This document shows, piece after piece, positions 1 to 7,052 of a DNA stretch of 25,912 nt. This DNA comes from VBAS01 sp964581455 (GTDB taxonomy: Bacteria; Bacteroidota; Bacteroidia; Chitinophagales; Chitinophagaceae). The stretch lies in contig CAZOOT010000035.1 of the NCBI GenBank assembly GCA_964581455.1, positions 1 to 25,912 on the forward strand, given 5' to 3'. Each line of letters begins with the position of its first letter. The first letter of the stretch is position 1. The notes below the pieces were generated by a model. That model was not told where the DNA came from. It saw nothing but the letters and a program-made list of their open reading frames with translations, and searched no databases. Both the position numbers and the translations under genes were made by a program.

Positions 1-202
1 CCAGGATCAGGCCGACGGCGGCCCAGGCCCCACCCTCGCCGGCATAGCCCAGCGAGACCGTGGGCAGCGCAGAGGGGGCCGATGAGCCGTTGCGCACCGT
101 CACCCAGGCCTGGGCGACGAAAGGTCCATGCGCCGCGGCCGGGGCCATTCCTGCACCCGTTCCGGTTCGCACTGCCTCGCTCGCGGTTTTCTTGCCTGCC
201 AT
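1..202 (-). CDS. Partial GC-rich reading frame of foreign composition, unknown product
   Basis: An open frame begins at an ATG (complement of 200-202) and runs off the left edge, giving about 67 residues that start MAGKKTASEAV. Its codons end mostly in G or C, unlike every other gene here. The protein is rich in Ala, Gly and Val, with a fragment AQAWVTVRNGSSAP; I do not recognise a family. All three things (composition, codon use, position beyond the break in the glycosyltransferase gene) suggest DNA from a high-GC organism joined on at about 210-216. A longer + strand frame over the same bases (60-254) crosses the junction and is less credible. Whether this - frame is a real gene is uncertain. 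Confidence 0.3.
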   Translation of the reverse strand, partial: MAGKKTASEAVRTGTGAGMAPAAAHGPFVAQAWVTVRNGSSAPSALPTVSLGYAGEGGAWAAVGLIL

Positions 203-209
203 GCCGTCT

Positions 210-216
210 CGCGTAA
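210..216. other. Composition and homology breakpoint, probable assembly chimera
   Basis: To the left the sequence is very GC-rich; to the right it is AT-rich like the remaining 25.7 kb. On the - strand the glycosyltransferase reading frame keeps family-like sequence up to residues FSLHY (codon of the last Tyr at 213-215). It then turns into Arg/Gly-rich sequence that looks like an out-of-frame reading of GC-rich coding DNA. The two signals coincide within a few bases. No inverted repeat, insertion-sequence end or target duplication is visible at the joint. Confidence 0.7.
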
Positions 217-344
217 TGAAGGGAAAAAGAAATGATAGAGCATTCAAATCCTGATTGAAGAAATTCTTTAGCCAGCCGTTGATTGAATGTTGCTAATCCA
301 CCCCGAAGAGGGTGGCCGGGCCCTATAATGATGATCTTCTTCAT
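216..344 (-). pseudogene. 5' fragment of a glycosyltransferase (GT4/GT1-like), cut at the junction
   Basis: Reading - from the ATG at 344 gives about 43 residues beginning MKKIIIIGPGHPLRGGLATF. This is the N-terminal strand, glycine-rich loop and first helix of a GT-B glycosyltransferase of the GT4 type; Bacteroidota proteins that start this way are common. The start codon shares one base with the stop of the preceding GT2 gene (TAATG), so the two were probably translated together. The frame stays open to the window edge, but after about residue 44 the sequence no longer resembles the family and the base composition changes. I therefore call it a gene broken by the junction rather than a full-length product. 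In the true genome the gene is likely intact. Confidence 0.65.
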
Positions 345-1285
345 TACAACCCCACTTTCTTTTCTATATGATAAAAATTTCTGCCCGGCGCATTTCTGGA
401 GATCAGTTCTCCCAAAAAACCAGCGAGGAAAAGCTGAACGCCAATAATAATAGTAGCTAATGCAAGATAAAATCCGGGACGGTTGGTTAAAGTAAATGCC
501 GGGTCAATAAATTTTGTAATGACTAAAGAAACTGTAAAGCCAATACCCGTTAGAAAAAATAATGATCCCAGGAGACCAAAAAAATGCATCGGCCTTTTTG
601 CAAACCGGCCAACAAAAGAAATCGAAATAAGATCAAGAAATCCATTAACAAATCTTTCCCAGCCAAATTTCGAAACACCATATTTCCTGGCCCGGTGTTC
701 AACAACTTTTTCTCCTATTTTTTTAAATCCCGACCATTTTGCAATAACAGGGATATAGCGATGCATCTCACCATAAACCTCAATGGTCTTAATCACTTTA
801 TTTCTGTATGCTTTTAATCCGCAATTAAAATCATGCAATTTTATACCGGAAACCTTTCGGGTAACAGCATTAAAAAATTTTGAAGGGATATTCTTGGTTA
901 AAGTATTATCATATCTCTTCTTTTTCCATCCGCTTACAATATCGTATCCACCCTCCAGGATCATTTTTCTCATCTCGGGAATTTCTTCAGGGCTATCCTG
1001 CAGATCGGCATCCATTGTAATCACTACTTCCCCCACTGCTGCACGGAATCCCTCATTTAACCCGGCAGACTTTCCATAATTGCGTTGAAATTTTATTCCT
1101 TTAATGTTTGGATTTTTCAACCGCAGATCCTCAATAACCGACCATGAATTATCATTACTTCCGTCATCCACATAAATGATTTCATAAGTCAGGTTATTTG
1201 ACTTCATTACACGGTCAATCCAATCACTCAGTTCAGGAAGTGATTCTTCTTCGTTAAAAAGCGGTATGACCAGAGAAATGTCCAT
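344..1285 (-). CDS. Membrane-anchored GT2 glycosyltransferase (DPM1/GtrB-like)
   Basis: This 313-residue protein has a GT-A family 2 domain at about residues 3-170. It shows IPLFNEEESL near the N terminus, the nucleotide-binding VDDGS (39-43) and the metal-binding DAD (92-94), followed by LQDSPEEIP. Two hydrophobic segments near 233-258 and 270-298 anchor the C terminus in the inner membrane. This layout is that of polyprenyl-phosphate glycosyltransferases such as dolichyl-phosphate mannose synthase, ArnC and GtrB, which load a sugar on a lipid carrier. The actual sugar and acceptor cannot be read from the sequence. It overlaps the upstream DUF4199 gene and the downstream glycosyltransferase by TAATG, which indicates translational coupling in one operon. 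Confidence 0.9.
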   Translation of the reverse strand: MDISLVIPLFNEEESLPELSDWIDRVMKSNNLTYEIIYVDDGSNDNSWSVIEDLRLKNPNIKGIKFQRNYGKSAGLNEGFRAAVGEVVITMDADLQDSPEEIPEMRKMILEGGYDIVSGWKKKRYDNTLTKNIPSKFFNAVTRKVSGIKLHDFNCGLKAYRNKVIKTIEVYGEMHRYIPVIAKWSGFKKIGEKVVEHRARKYGVSKFGWERFVNGFLDLISISFVGRFAKRPMHFFGLLGSLFFLTGIGFTVSLVITKFIDPAFTLTNRPGFYLALATIIIGVQLFLAGFLGELISRNAPGRNFYHIEKKVGL

Positions 1286-1860
1286 TAAGAAAGATTATTG
1301 GGATTGTCAGGAAATTCTTTCCCTCTTTTATTAAGAACCGAAGCGCCGATCAGGGAAACAATCAATCCGAAAAACAAGGTTAAGGATAAAGATGTAACAG
1401 TTTGCCTGACTACATCCTGATTTTTTATAGCATCAATCATTTTTTCTTTTTGTTCTTCCGGCATATTCACGTTTTCATAAACCTGTATGGTTAAGTCCAC
1501 CGTTTTTTGCCTTGCTCCCGGATCTATCACTTCGCTGTATAAAAGCGAAAATGCTGTAGAAACAAAAGCAAGGATCAGGGTAGTAAGCAATCCCTGGCCA
1601 ACTAATTTTTTATATGTATAATCCGGATTATATTTTCTGTAATCTTTTATTGCTTTGATCAGGCAAATGATAAATACAGTAATGATCAATAAAAAAGAAA
1701 GTATGGATAAGCCTAAAAATTTCATTGGAGAGATAGAAGTGCCGCTGTCTACAATCTTTTTTAAAGAAGAAACCATGTACATCTGCATAACTAATCCAAC
1801 AATTATCAGTATAGCGGCGCCGATTAACCCATATAGTACGGCCGGATTTTCTTTTTTCAT
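1285..1860 (-). CDS. DUF4199 family membrane protein
   Basis: The 191-residue protein has four predicted membrane helices (about residues 8-30, 47-68, 87-108 and 158-176). A charged loop lies between the third and fourth helices, rich in Glu, Lys and Gln. This matches the DUF4199 family, small membrane proteins almost confined to Bacteroidota and of unknown function. Its stop codon overlaps the start of the GT2 gene (TAATG), and it begins 10 bases after the dihydroorotase-like gene, so it sits inside the same transcription unit. A helper role for the membrane glycosyltransferase is an inference from position only. Confidence 0.8.
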   Translation of the reverse strand: MKKENPAVLYGLIGAAILIIVGLVMQMYMVSSLKKIVDSGTSISPMKFLGLSILSFLLIITVFIICLIKAIKDYRKYNPDYTYKKLVGQGLLTTLILAFVSTAFSLLYSEVIDPGARQKTVDLTIQVYENVNMPEEQKEKMIDAIKNQDVVRQTVTSLSLTLFFGLIVSLIGASVLNKRGKEFPDNPNNLS

Positions 1861-1870
1861 TTTCTTTTTT

Positions 1871-3136
1871 TTAAGGGTTCAAAAATACTAGGTCTTTATT
1901 AATAATACCCAATACTTTTCCAGTCAGTTTTTTACCAATGAATGGAGAGTTTTTTGATTTTGAGCGGATATTTTTTTCTTCATATACCCATTCCGTAGAT
2001 GGCTGAAAAAGAGTTAAGCTTGCAATTTCATTTTCTTTTATACTTAGCGGTTTTAATCCGGTTATTTTTCTGGGATTGATTGATAAAAGTTCTATCCATT
2101 TTTCCTCAGCTATTTCAGGCAAACTGGTTTTTAAAACAGCATAAACCGTTTCCAGCCCGATCATCCCGTTTTTTGCATATTCAAATTCAGTTTCCTTACT
2201 GTCATTTTCATGTGGTAAATGATGTGAGGCGATACAATCTATCTGACCATTTGTTACAGCCATGCGTAATGCTTCACGATCAGCAGAAGATCTCAGTGGT
2301 GGATTCACTTTTAAATTTGCATCATAATCTTTCAGGTCTTCATCACAAAAAAATAAATGATAGGGTGTGACCGAACAACTGATATCAATGCCGGATTCTT
2401 TACCTCTTTGAATATATTCTATACTTTTTTTAGAAGCAATTCCCGTAAAATGCAGTTTTGATTCTGCATAGCGGGCCAGTTTTATATCCCTGGCTACAAT
2501 TAATTCTTCTGCAAGGGAAGGTTTGCCGGGCAGACCGATCCTGGTTGAGACAACTCCTTCATGCATTAATCCAAATGCATTGATACTTTTATCGTCAGGT
2601 ATCTGGATGATCAGGCCATTAAATGCTTTCACATACAACAATGCTTTAACTAAAAGACCCGAAGACTGAATGCTGTTAGTTCCATCGCCAAAAGCAAGTG
2701 CTCCGCTGTTTTTCATATCATACATTTCAGCCAGTTCTTTACCTTCTGCTTTTTTGGTTACAGCACCTATCGGATATACATTAACCGGTAAGGACTTTGA
2801 TTTTTGACTTATGTATTCTACCTGGCTTTTATTATCAACAACAGGTTCGGTATTTGGAATAAGCATTACATCTGTAAAACCACCGGCCGCAGCAGCAGCA
2901 GCTCCTGATTCAAGTGATTCTTTGAACTCATAGCCAGGATCTGCAAAGTTAGCAAACAAGTCCATCCATCCCGGAGATACACATAAGCCATTTGCAGAAA
3001 TTTCCTGATCTGCCTTTTCAGTTAAATTTTTCCCGATTTGTTTAATGATACCATTTTCGATGAATAGATCAACTGTTTGTCCGTTGGAAGGAGAGTGGGG
3101 GTCAACAACCCGTACATGCTTAATGAGTATAGTCAT
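1871..3136 (-). CDS. Dihydroorotase-like amidohydrolase lacking the metal ligands
   Basis: The 421-residue protein has the amidohydrolase fold of PyrC-type dihydroorotases: an N-terminal beta domain, PGWMDL at 55-60, PNTEPVVDN around 94-102 and NPPLRS at 278-283. The zinc-binding HxH that should follow PGWMDL is F61-A-N63. The later metal-ligand or catalytic positions also differ: Gln178 stands in a place usually occupied by His, and SHHLPH (304-309) replaces the usual DHAPH, losing the catalytic Asp. His229 is kept. It is therefore probably not a working dihydroorotase. Noncatalytic homologues are known as structural partners of aspartate transcarbamoylase (the PyrC' type), and zinc-less members are frequent in Bacteroidota. 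It heads the operon with DUF4199 and the glycosyltransferases. Confidence 0.85.
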   Translation of the reverse strand: MTILIKHVRVVDPHSPSNGQTVDLFIENGIIKQIGKNLTEKADQEISANGLCVSPGWMDLFANFADPGYEFKESLESGAAAAAAGGFTDVMLIPNTEPVVDNKSQVEYISQKSKSLPVNVYPIGAVTKKAEGKELAEMYDMKNSGALAFGDGTNSIQSSGLLVKALLYVKAFNGLIIQIPDDKSINAFGLMHEGVVSTRIGLPGKPSLAEELIVARDIKLARYAESKLHFTGIASKKSIEYIQRGKESGIDISCSVTPYHLFFCDEDLKDYDANLKVNPPLRSSADREALRMAVTNGQIDCIASHHLPHENDSKETEFEYAKNGMIGLETVYAVLKTSLPEIAEEKWIELLSINPRKITGLKPLSIKENEIASLTLFQPSTEWVYEEKNIRSKSKNSPFIGKKLTGKVLGIINKDLVFLNP

Positions 3137-3143
3137 TAAGGAG

Positions 3144-3173
3144 CGAAGATAACGGTTGTTTTTTATTCACAAA
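3144..3173 (-). promoter_or_regulatory. Bacteroidota-type promoter for the dihydroorotase-like operon
   Basis: Read on the - strand, TTTG (3170-3173) is followed after 18 bases by TATCTTCG (3144-3151). This is close to the Bacteroidota consensus TTTG-N19-TAnnTTTG, with one mismatch in the -7 box. The start codon at 3136 lies just downstream, so the leader would be very short. Confidence 0.5.
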
Positions 3174-3272
3174 AACAAGGTTATAAAGCTTAAATCGCTG
3201 AAAAAAGAATAGAGTTGATTTTTTTGTTAAATCCGGAAAATTACGATTCAGATGGGATAATCTTTGTATTGG

Positions 3273-3346
3273 TCGGGCAGACTGGATTCGAACCAGCGAC
3301 CCCTACGTCCCGAACGTAGTGCGCTACCGGGCTGCGCTACTGCCCG
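3273..3346 (-). tRNA. tRNA-Pro (anticodon CGG)
   Basis: The 74-base gene folds as a cloverleaf. The acceptor stem CGGGCAG pairs with CTGCCCG and the discriminator is A. The anticodon stem CTACG/CGTAG carries the loop TTCGGGA, giving anticodon CGG. The T arm has the standard TTCGAAT loop closed by GCTGG/CCAGT. A CCA follows directly at 3270-3272 on the same strand, so the 3' end may be encoded. It decodes CCG proline codons and lies 46 bases downstream of the second proline tRNA. Confidence 0.95.
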
Positions 3347-3384
3347 AAAAAGGGTAATCAGATTTTTAAAAATGATTACCCTTT
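3347..3384 (-). terminator. Hairpin with T-run between the two tRNA-Pro genes
   Basis: A perfect 12-base inverted repeat (3349-3360 with 3373-3384) encloses an AT-rich loop. On the - strand the stem runs straight into five T residues (complement of 3347-3351). This has the form of an intrinsic terminator for the upstream tRNA-Pro(GGG) transcript. It ends exactly at the 5' end of tRNA-Pro(CGG), so it could instead be a processing or attenuating hairpin in a joint transcript. Confidence 0.55.
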
Positions 3385-3391
3385 GATTTTG

Positions 3392-3465
3392 TCGGGACGA
3401 CTGGATTCGAACCAGCGACCACCAGCACCCCATGCTGGTACGCTACCGGGCTGCGCTACGTCCCG
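3392..3465 (-). tRNA. tRNA-Pro (anticodon GGG)
   Basis: The 74-base cloverleaf has acceptor stem CGGGACG/CGTCCCG with discriminator A. The anticodon stem CCAGC/GCTGG closes the loop ATGGGGT, which places GGG at positions 34-36. The T arm is identical to that of the neighbouring tRNA-Pro(CGG). No CCA is encoded after the discriminator base (the next bases are CAA), so CCA must be added by the nucleotidyltransferase. Together the pair reads CCC, CCU and CCG codons; the UGG-anticodon isoacceptor is not in this window. Confidence 0.95.
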
Positions 3466-3489
3466 AAAATGGAAATTAGAACCGGACTG

Positions 3490-3497
3490 CAAATCTA
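3490..3497 (-). promoter_or_regulatory. -7 promoter box ahead of the tRNA-Pro genes
   Basis: TAGATTTG on the - strand matches TAnnTTTG exactly and ends 24 bases before the 5' end of tRNA-Pro(GGG). Nineteen bases further upstream there is only TTTT rather than TTTG, so the -33 box is weak. Location and orientation fit a tRNA promoter. Confidence 0.4.
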
Positions 3498-3623
3498 TGC
3501 TTAATTTGAATTGCTGAAAAACAGAAATTGGATGTTCCGAATTGCGAAATCTTTTAAAATAATTATCTGATTATTCTTTGAAAAGTTATTTGTCACTATG
3601 ACTTTTGCTCAAGTCAGCATACC

Positions 3624-4646
3624 ATGAACACTTTACATATAAATGAACCTTTCACACTGGAGAATAAGGAGATCTTACCGGATCTTCATATAGCTTATCA
3701 TACGTATGGCACTTTAAATGAAAATAAGGACAATGTAATTTGGGTTTGTCATGCTTTAACCGCTAACAGCGATGTTTTCAGTTGGTGGCCAGGAGTGGTT
3801 GGTGAAAATTGTGTAATTAACCCGGATGAACATTTTATTGTTTGTACCAACCTGCTAGGCAGTTGTTATGGAAGCAGTGGACCGCTTACAGTCAATCCTG
3901 AAACACAGCAACCTTATTATTCATCTTTCCCGTTTATATCCATCAGGGATATGGTGAAGACTACAATTTTGTTGCGTAAAAAATTGGGTATCGAAAAAAT
4001 AAAATTGCTCATGGGTGGAAGTATGGGAGGATACCTGGTACTGGAATGGTGTTTAATGGAACCTGAAATAGTTCAGAATAGTTTTGTGATCACCACATCA
4101 GCTGCTGAAAGCGGATGGGGGATTGCCATTCATACTGCTCAGCGGTTAGCCCTGGAAGCCGATTCAACTTTAAAAGATAATTCTCCCGCTGCAGGCATCA
4201 ATGGATTGAAGGCGGCAAGAGGGATCGGAATGCTTACTTATCGCAATTATAAAATATTTGCTATTAAGCAATCTGATCCTGATTTTTCAAAAACCGATAA
4301 TTTCAAAGCCTCCTCTTATATACTGCACCAGGGAAATAAACTGGCAGAAAGATTCAATGCGCAGAGTTATTGGTTACTTACAAAATCAATGGACAGCCAC
4401 AATATTGCCCGAAACAGATTCACAACTCTTGAAGAAGCATTGAGTAATATTCATCAACCGATACTGATTATTGGAATTGATAGTGACATTTTATGTCCAC
4501 TGACCGAACAGAAATTTCTTGCAAAACATATTCCTAATTCCAGTCTCCATATTATTTCTTCGGATTACGGGCATGATGGATTCCTGGTTGAGGGGAATTC
4601 GATTTCCAGACATTTATTACAATGGATGGAAGAGAAAAATATTTAA
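3624..4646 (+). CDS. metX: Homoserine O-acetyltransferase (MetX family)
   Basis: This enzyme activates homoserine with an acyl group from acyl-CoA (acetyl expected) in methionine synthesis. The 340-residue alpha/beta hydrolase carries the nucleophile elbow GGSMGG (131-136, Ser133), an Asp in IDSDILCP (probably Asp288), and the His of YGHDGFL (His317), completing the triad. The oxyanion-region HALT (43-46) and NLLGSCYGSSGP (76-87) are typical of MetX. It is on the short side for the family but all motifs are present. Its stop codon overlaps the stop of the convergent metZ by 4 bases, and MetZ uses its product. I found no convincing promoter or ribosome binding site in the 158 bases upstream. 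Acetyl versus succinyl specificity cannot be decided by eye. Confidence 0.9.
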   Translation: MNTLHINEPFTLENKEILPDLHIAYHTYGTLNENKDNVIWVCHALTANSDVFSWWPGVVGENCVINPDEHFIVCTNLLGSCYGSSGPLTVNPETQQPYYSSFPFISIRDMVKTTILLRKKLGIEKIKLLMGGSMGGYLVLEWCLMEPEIVQNSFVITTSAAESGWGIAIHTAQRLALEADSTLKDNSPAAGINGLKAARGIGMLTYRNYKIFAIKQSDPDFSKTDNFKASSYILHQGNKLAERFNAQSYWLLTKSMDSHNIARNRFTTLEEALSNIHQPILIIGIDSDILCPLTEQKFLAKHIPNSSLHIISSDYGHDGFLVEGNSISRHLLQWMEEKNI

Positions 4647-5809
4647 GCGTTTTCCAGGGCCTGTAAAATATCATTGAGTATATCTTCACGATGTTCAAGT
4701 CCTGCAGAAATTCTGATCAACCCGGGAGTGATGCCAACTGCCTGTCTTTCTTCTTCTGTGAGTTTGGCATGCGTAGTACTGGCCGGATGTGATACAATAC
4801 TTCTGGTATCTCCAAGGTTTGCTGTAACAGAAAGCATTTTTAATTTATCCATAAAAGCTTTGCCTGCAGTCAATCCGCCTTTTAGTTCAAAGCATAAAAT
4901 TCCACCTCCACTCATCATTTGTTTTTTTGCAATTTCATATTGCGGATGTGTTTTTAGAAAAGGATATTTTAACCATTGAATCTTTTGATGTTCCTGAAGC
5001 TTTTCTGCTATCCATTCGGCATTTGCAGTATGCCTTTCCATTCTTACATCCAGGGTTTCCAGGCTTTTGCTTAATACCCATGCATTGAAAGGAGAAAGGG
5101 CCGGACCCGTATTTCTGCAGAATAAATAGATCTCCTGTATCAATTCTTTCTTGCCAACAATCACACCTCCCAAAACTCTTCCCTGTCCATCCAGCCATTT
5201 GGTAGCGCTATGAAGTACCAGGTCTGCTCCAATTGCTATTGGCTGTTGGCCAATTGGCGTTGCAAAGCAATTATCTACATTTAAAATAATTTCATATTTA
5301 TGTGCCAGGTCTGCCAGTGCTTTAATATCCAGAATATCCAATCCCGGATTGGTAGGAGTTTCTATAAAGATCATTTTGGTATTTGGCTTTATATTTTTCT
5401 TCCATTCACTTATTTCTGCTCCTGCATCCACGTAGCTGTATTCTATTCCATATTTGGGGAGATATTTCGTGATGATATTATGTGTGCTTCCAAAAAGAGA
5501 GCGGCAGGCCAGTAAATGATCCCCGCTTTTCAATAGAGCCATGAATGAACCAAAAATGGCACTCATACCCGAGGCTGTAGCATAACCTGCTTCGGCTCCT
5601 TCCAATGCACAGATCTTATCTGTAAACTCCTGTACATTGGGATTGCTGAAACGGCTATAAATATTGTCTTCACTTTCATCAGCAAATGCTGCACGCATTT
5701 CTTCGGCCGTGTCGAAACAAAAACTGCTGGTTAAATAAAGCGGAACCGAATGTTCCATTTCATTTGATTTGTCTACCTGTGTTCTGATTGCTTTTGTGAT
5801 CCTGTCCAT
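4643..5809 (-). CDS. metZ: O-succinyl/O-acetylhomoserine sulfhydrylase (MetZ-like, PLP enzyme)
   Basis: This cytoplasmic PLP enzyme would make homocysteine from acylated homoserine and sulfide. With the start at 5809 it has 388 residues. The PLP-binding lysine is in HSATKWLDGQGR (Lys204), preceded by VDNCFATP with the Asp that contacts the PLP ring nitrogen. The DGQGR.LGG signature after the lysine and the CRSLFGST segment point to MetZ rather than cystathionine gamma-lyase. A start 17 codons earlier (5860) is open, but the -7 promoter box at 5839-5846 lies downstream of it, and family proteins begin near MDRITKAIRTQ. It is convergent with metX. Confidence 0.88.
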   Translation of the reverse strand: MDRITKAIRTQVDKSNEMEHSVPLYLTSSFCFDTAEEMRAAFADESEDNIYSRFSNPNVQEFTDKICALEGAEAGYATASGMSAIFGSFMALLKSGDHLLACRSLFGSTHNIITKYLPKYGIEYSYVDAGAEISEWKKNIKPNTKMIFIETPTNPGLDILDIKALADLAHKYEIILNVDNCFATPIGQQPIAIGADLVLHSATKWLDGQGRVLGGVIVGKKELIQEIYLFCRNTGPALSPFNAWVLSKSLETLDVRMERHTANAEWIAEKLQEHQKIQWLKYPFLKTHPQYEIAKKQMMSGGGILCFELKGGLTAGKAFMDKLKMLSVTANLGDTRSIVSHPASTTHAKLTEEERQAVGITPGLIRISAGLEHREDILNDILQALENA

Positions 5810-5838
5810 GAGTGCTGAATAATTTATTTGCTTAATTT

Positions 5839-5846
5839 CAAAGGTA
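5839..5846 (-). promoter_or_regulatory. -7 promoter box for metZ
   Basis: TACCTTTG on the - strand is an exact TAnnTTTG. It lies about 30 bases before the ATG at 5809 and inside the longer open frame that begins at 5860, so it also argues for the shorter start. No good -33 TTTG stands at the expected distance. Confidence 0.4.
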
Positions 5847-5885
5847 CAGAACCATGCCAAAGCTGGTTTCTTTATTTTTATAAAT

Positions 5886-6485
5886 ATGACACCTGAACGG
5901 AAAGAAAAACTAATGGCCGTTTTAAGAAAAAGACAAACTGACCTTACAGTGGTTTTGGAGAATGTACATGATCCGCATAATATATCTGCAGTGATGCGAA
6001 CCTGTGATGCAGTAGGTGTACAGGAGATCTATGTATTGAATACAAAGATTCCCAAACATAAAAAATGGGGTACAAGGAGCTCCTCCAGCGCTGCTAAATG
6101 GCTCACAATTCATGAATTTGAAAACGGAGAGGAATGTTTTAAAGAATTAAGGAAAAAATATTCCCAAATTTTAACTACTCATTTAAGCAGTGATGCGGTA
6201 AGTTTACATGCAATTGATTTTACACAGTCCATTGCTTTGGTGTTTGGAAATGAGCATAGCGGAGTTTCAGATGAAGTAAGAGAATTGGCAGATGGAAATT
6301 TCATTATTCCCCAGGCAGGAATAATCCGTTCTTTAAACATTAGTGTAGCCTGTGCTGTAACTTTGTATGAAGCTTATAGACAAAAATCAGAGGCAGGTCA
6401 TTTTGCAAAACAAAAACTGGATCAGTCATTGTTTGAAAAGTTGTATGCCGATTGGGGTTTAAAGAAAGAAGATCTTGAAGATTAA
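5886..6485 (+). CDS. trmH: tRNA (guanosine-18-2'-O)-methyltransferase, TrmH/SpoU family
   Basis: The product methylates the 2'-O of G18 in the tRNA D-loop with S-adenosylmethionine. The 199-residue protein has the SPOUT knot and all three motifs. Motif 1 is HNISAVMRT (31-39, Asn32 and Arg38), motif 2 is FGNEHSGVSDE (120-130), and motif 3 is IPQAGIIRSLNISVACA (141-157, Asn151). The N-terminal segment VLRKRQTDLTVVLENVHDPH resembles E. coli TrmH, and so does the helical C-terminal extension. It is transcribed divergently from metZ. The thioredoxin-like gene follows after 9 bases and is probably co-transcribed. Confidence 0.92.
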   Translation: MTPERKEKLMAVLRKRQTDLTVVLENVHDPHNISAVMRTCDAVGVQEIYVLNTKIPKHKKWGTRSSSSAAKWLTIHEFENGEECFKELRKKYSQILTTHLSSDAVSLHAIDFTQSIALVFGNEHSGVSDEVRELADGNFIIPQAGIIRSLNISVACAVTLYEAYRQKSEAGHFAKQKLDQSLFEKLYADWGLKKEDLED

Positions 6486-6494
6486 AAGTTAAGC

Positions 6495-6980
6495 ATGAAA
6501 ATGATTTATTTTATTATTGGAATATTTTTATACTGCATATCTGCAAACAGTCAGTCTATTCCAAGTTGGAAAATGAATGTGCTGGAGGAGTATATTAAAA
6601 CCAGCGAGACTCCTGTAATCATTAATTTCTGGGCCACTTATTGCGGACCTTGTATTGAAGAGATTCCCTATTTCCAGGAACTGACCAAAAAATATGAGGA
6701 GAAAGGAGTGAAGCTGATACTGGTAAGCCTTGATTTTGAAGAAGCCTATCCGGAAAAGATCAGCAAATTTGCAAGTAAAAGAAAATTTACGGCTCCAATA
6801 GTATGGCTGGACGAAACGGATGCTGATTACTTCTGCCCTGTAATAGATAAAAGTTGGTCTGGAGTAATGCCTGCAACACTTTTTGTAAATAATAAAACCG
6901 GTTTCCGGAGTTTTTATGAAGAACAAATGTCGAGGGAAAAGCTGGAAGAGGAAATAAATAAATTGATATTACCAAAATAG
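6495..6980 (+). CDS. Exported thioredoxin-like protein (TlpA/ResA type)
   Basis: The 161-residue protein starts with a signal peptide (about residues 1-19, hydrophobic MIYFIIGIFLYC). A thioredoxin fold follows, with the active site WATYCGPC (Cys50 and Cys53) in the strand-helix context NFWATYCGPCIEEIP. The cis-proline region is probably VMPATLF. It should act in the periplasm as a thiol-disulfide reductase, for example keeping exported proteins or cytochrome apoproteins reduced; the partner is unknown. The gene follows trmH by 9 bases and ends at the shared terminator at 7001-7029. A second, different thioredoxin-fold protein is encoded convergently just beyond it. Confidence 0.85.
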   Translation: MKMIYFIIGIFLYCISANSQSIPSWKMNVLEEYIKTSETPVIINFWATYCGPCIEEIPYFQELTKKYEEKGVKLILVSLDFEEAYPEKISKFASKRKFTAPIVWLDETDADYFCPVIDKSWSGVMPATLFVNNKTGFRSFYEEQMSREKLEEEINKLILPK

Positions 6981-7000
6981 AAATACTTAATCGTTTAAAT

Positions 7001-7029
7001 AAAAAATCCCCCGTCTTTCCCGGGGGATT
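7001..7029. terminator. Bidirectional intrinsic terminator
   Basis: AATCCCCC (7005-7012) pairs with GGGGGATT (7022-7029) around a 9-base loop. On the - strand the stem is followed by six T residues (7001-7006), making a strong terminator for the redoxin operon. In the + direction the tail is weaker (CCATTATT) but the same stem can stop the trmH/thioredoxin transcript. It sits 20-50 bases from both stop codons. Confidence 0.85.
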
Positions 7030-7052
7030 CCATTATTAAAAATAAAATTTAA

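Noticed and set aside
60..254. A + strand frame of 64 codons at the left edge
   Set aside because: It crosses the composition break at 210-216 and ends in AT-rich sequence that is the start of a - strand glycosyltransferase.
3248..3433. A 61-residue open frame on the - strand
   Set aside because: It runs through both tRNA-Pro genes and the spacer; the tRNA cloverleaves explain the sequence.
3273..3465. tRNA-associated integration site for a mobile element
   Set aside because: No integrase, no repeated tRNA 3' end beyond the two genuine tRNAs, and flanking genes are ordinary housekeeping genes.
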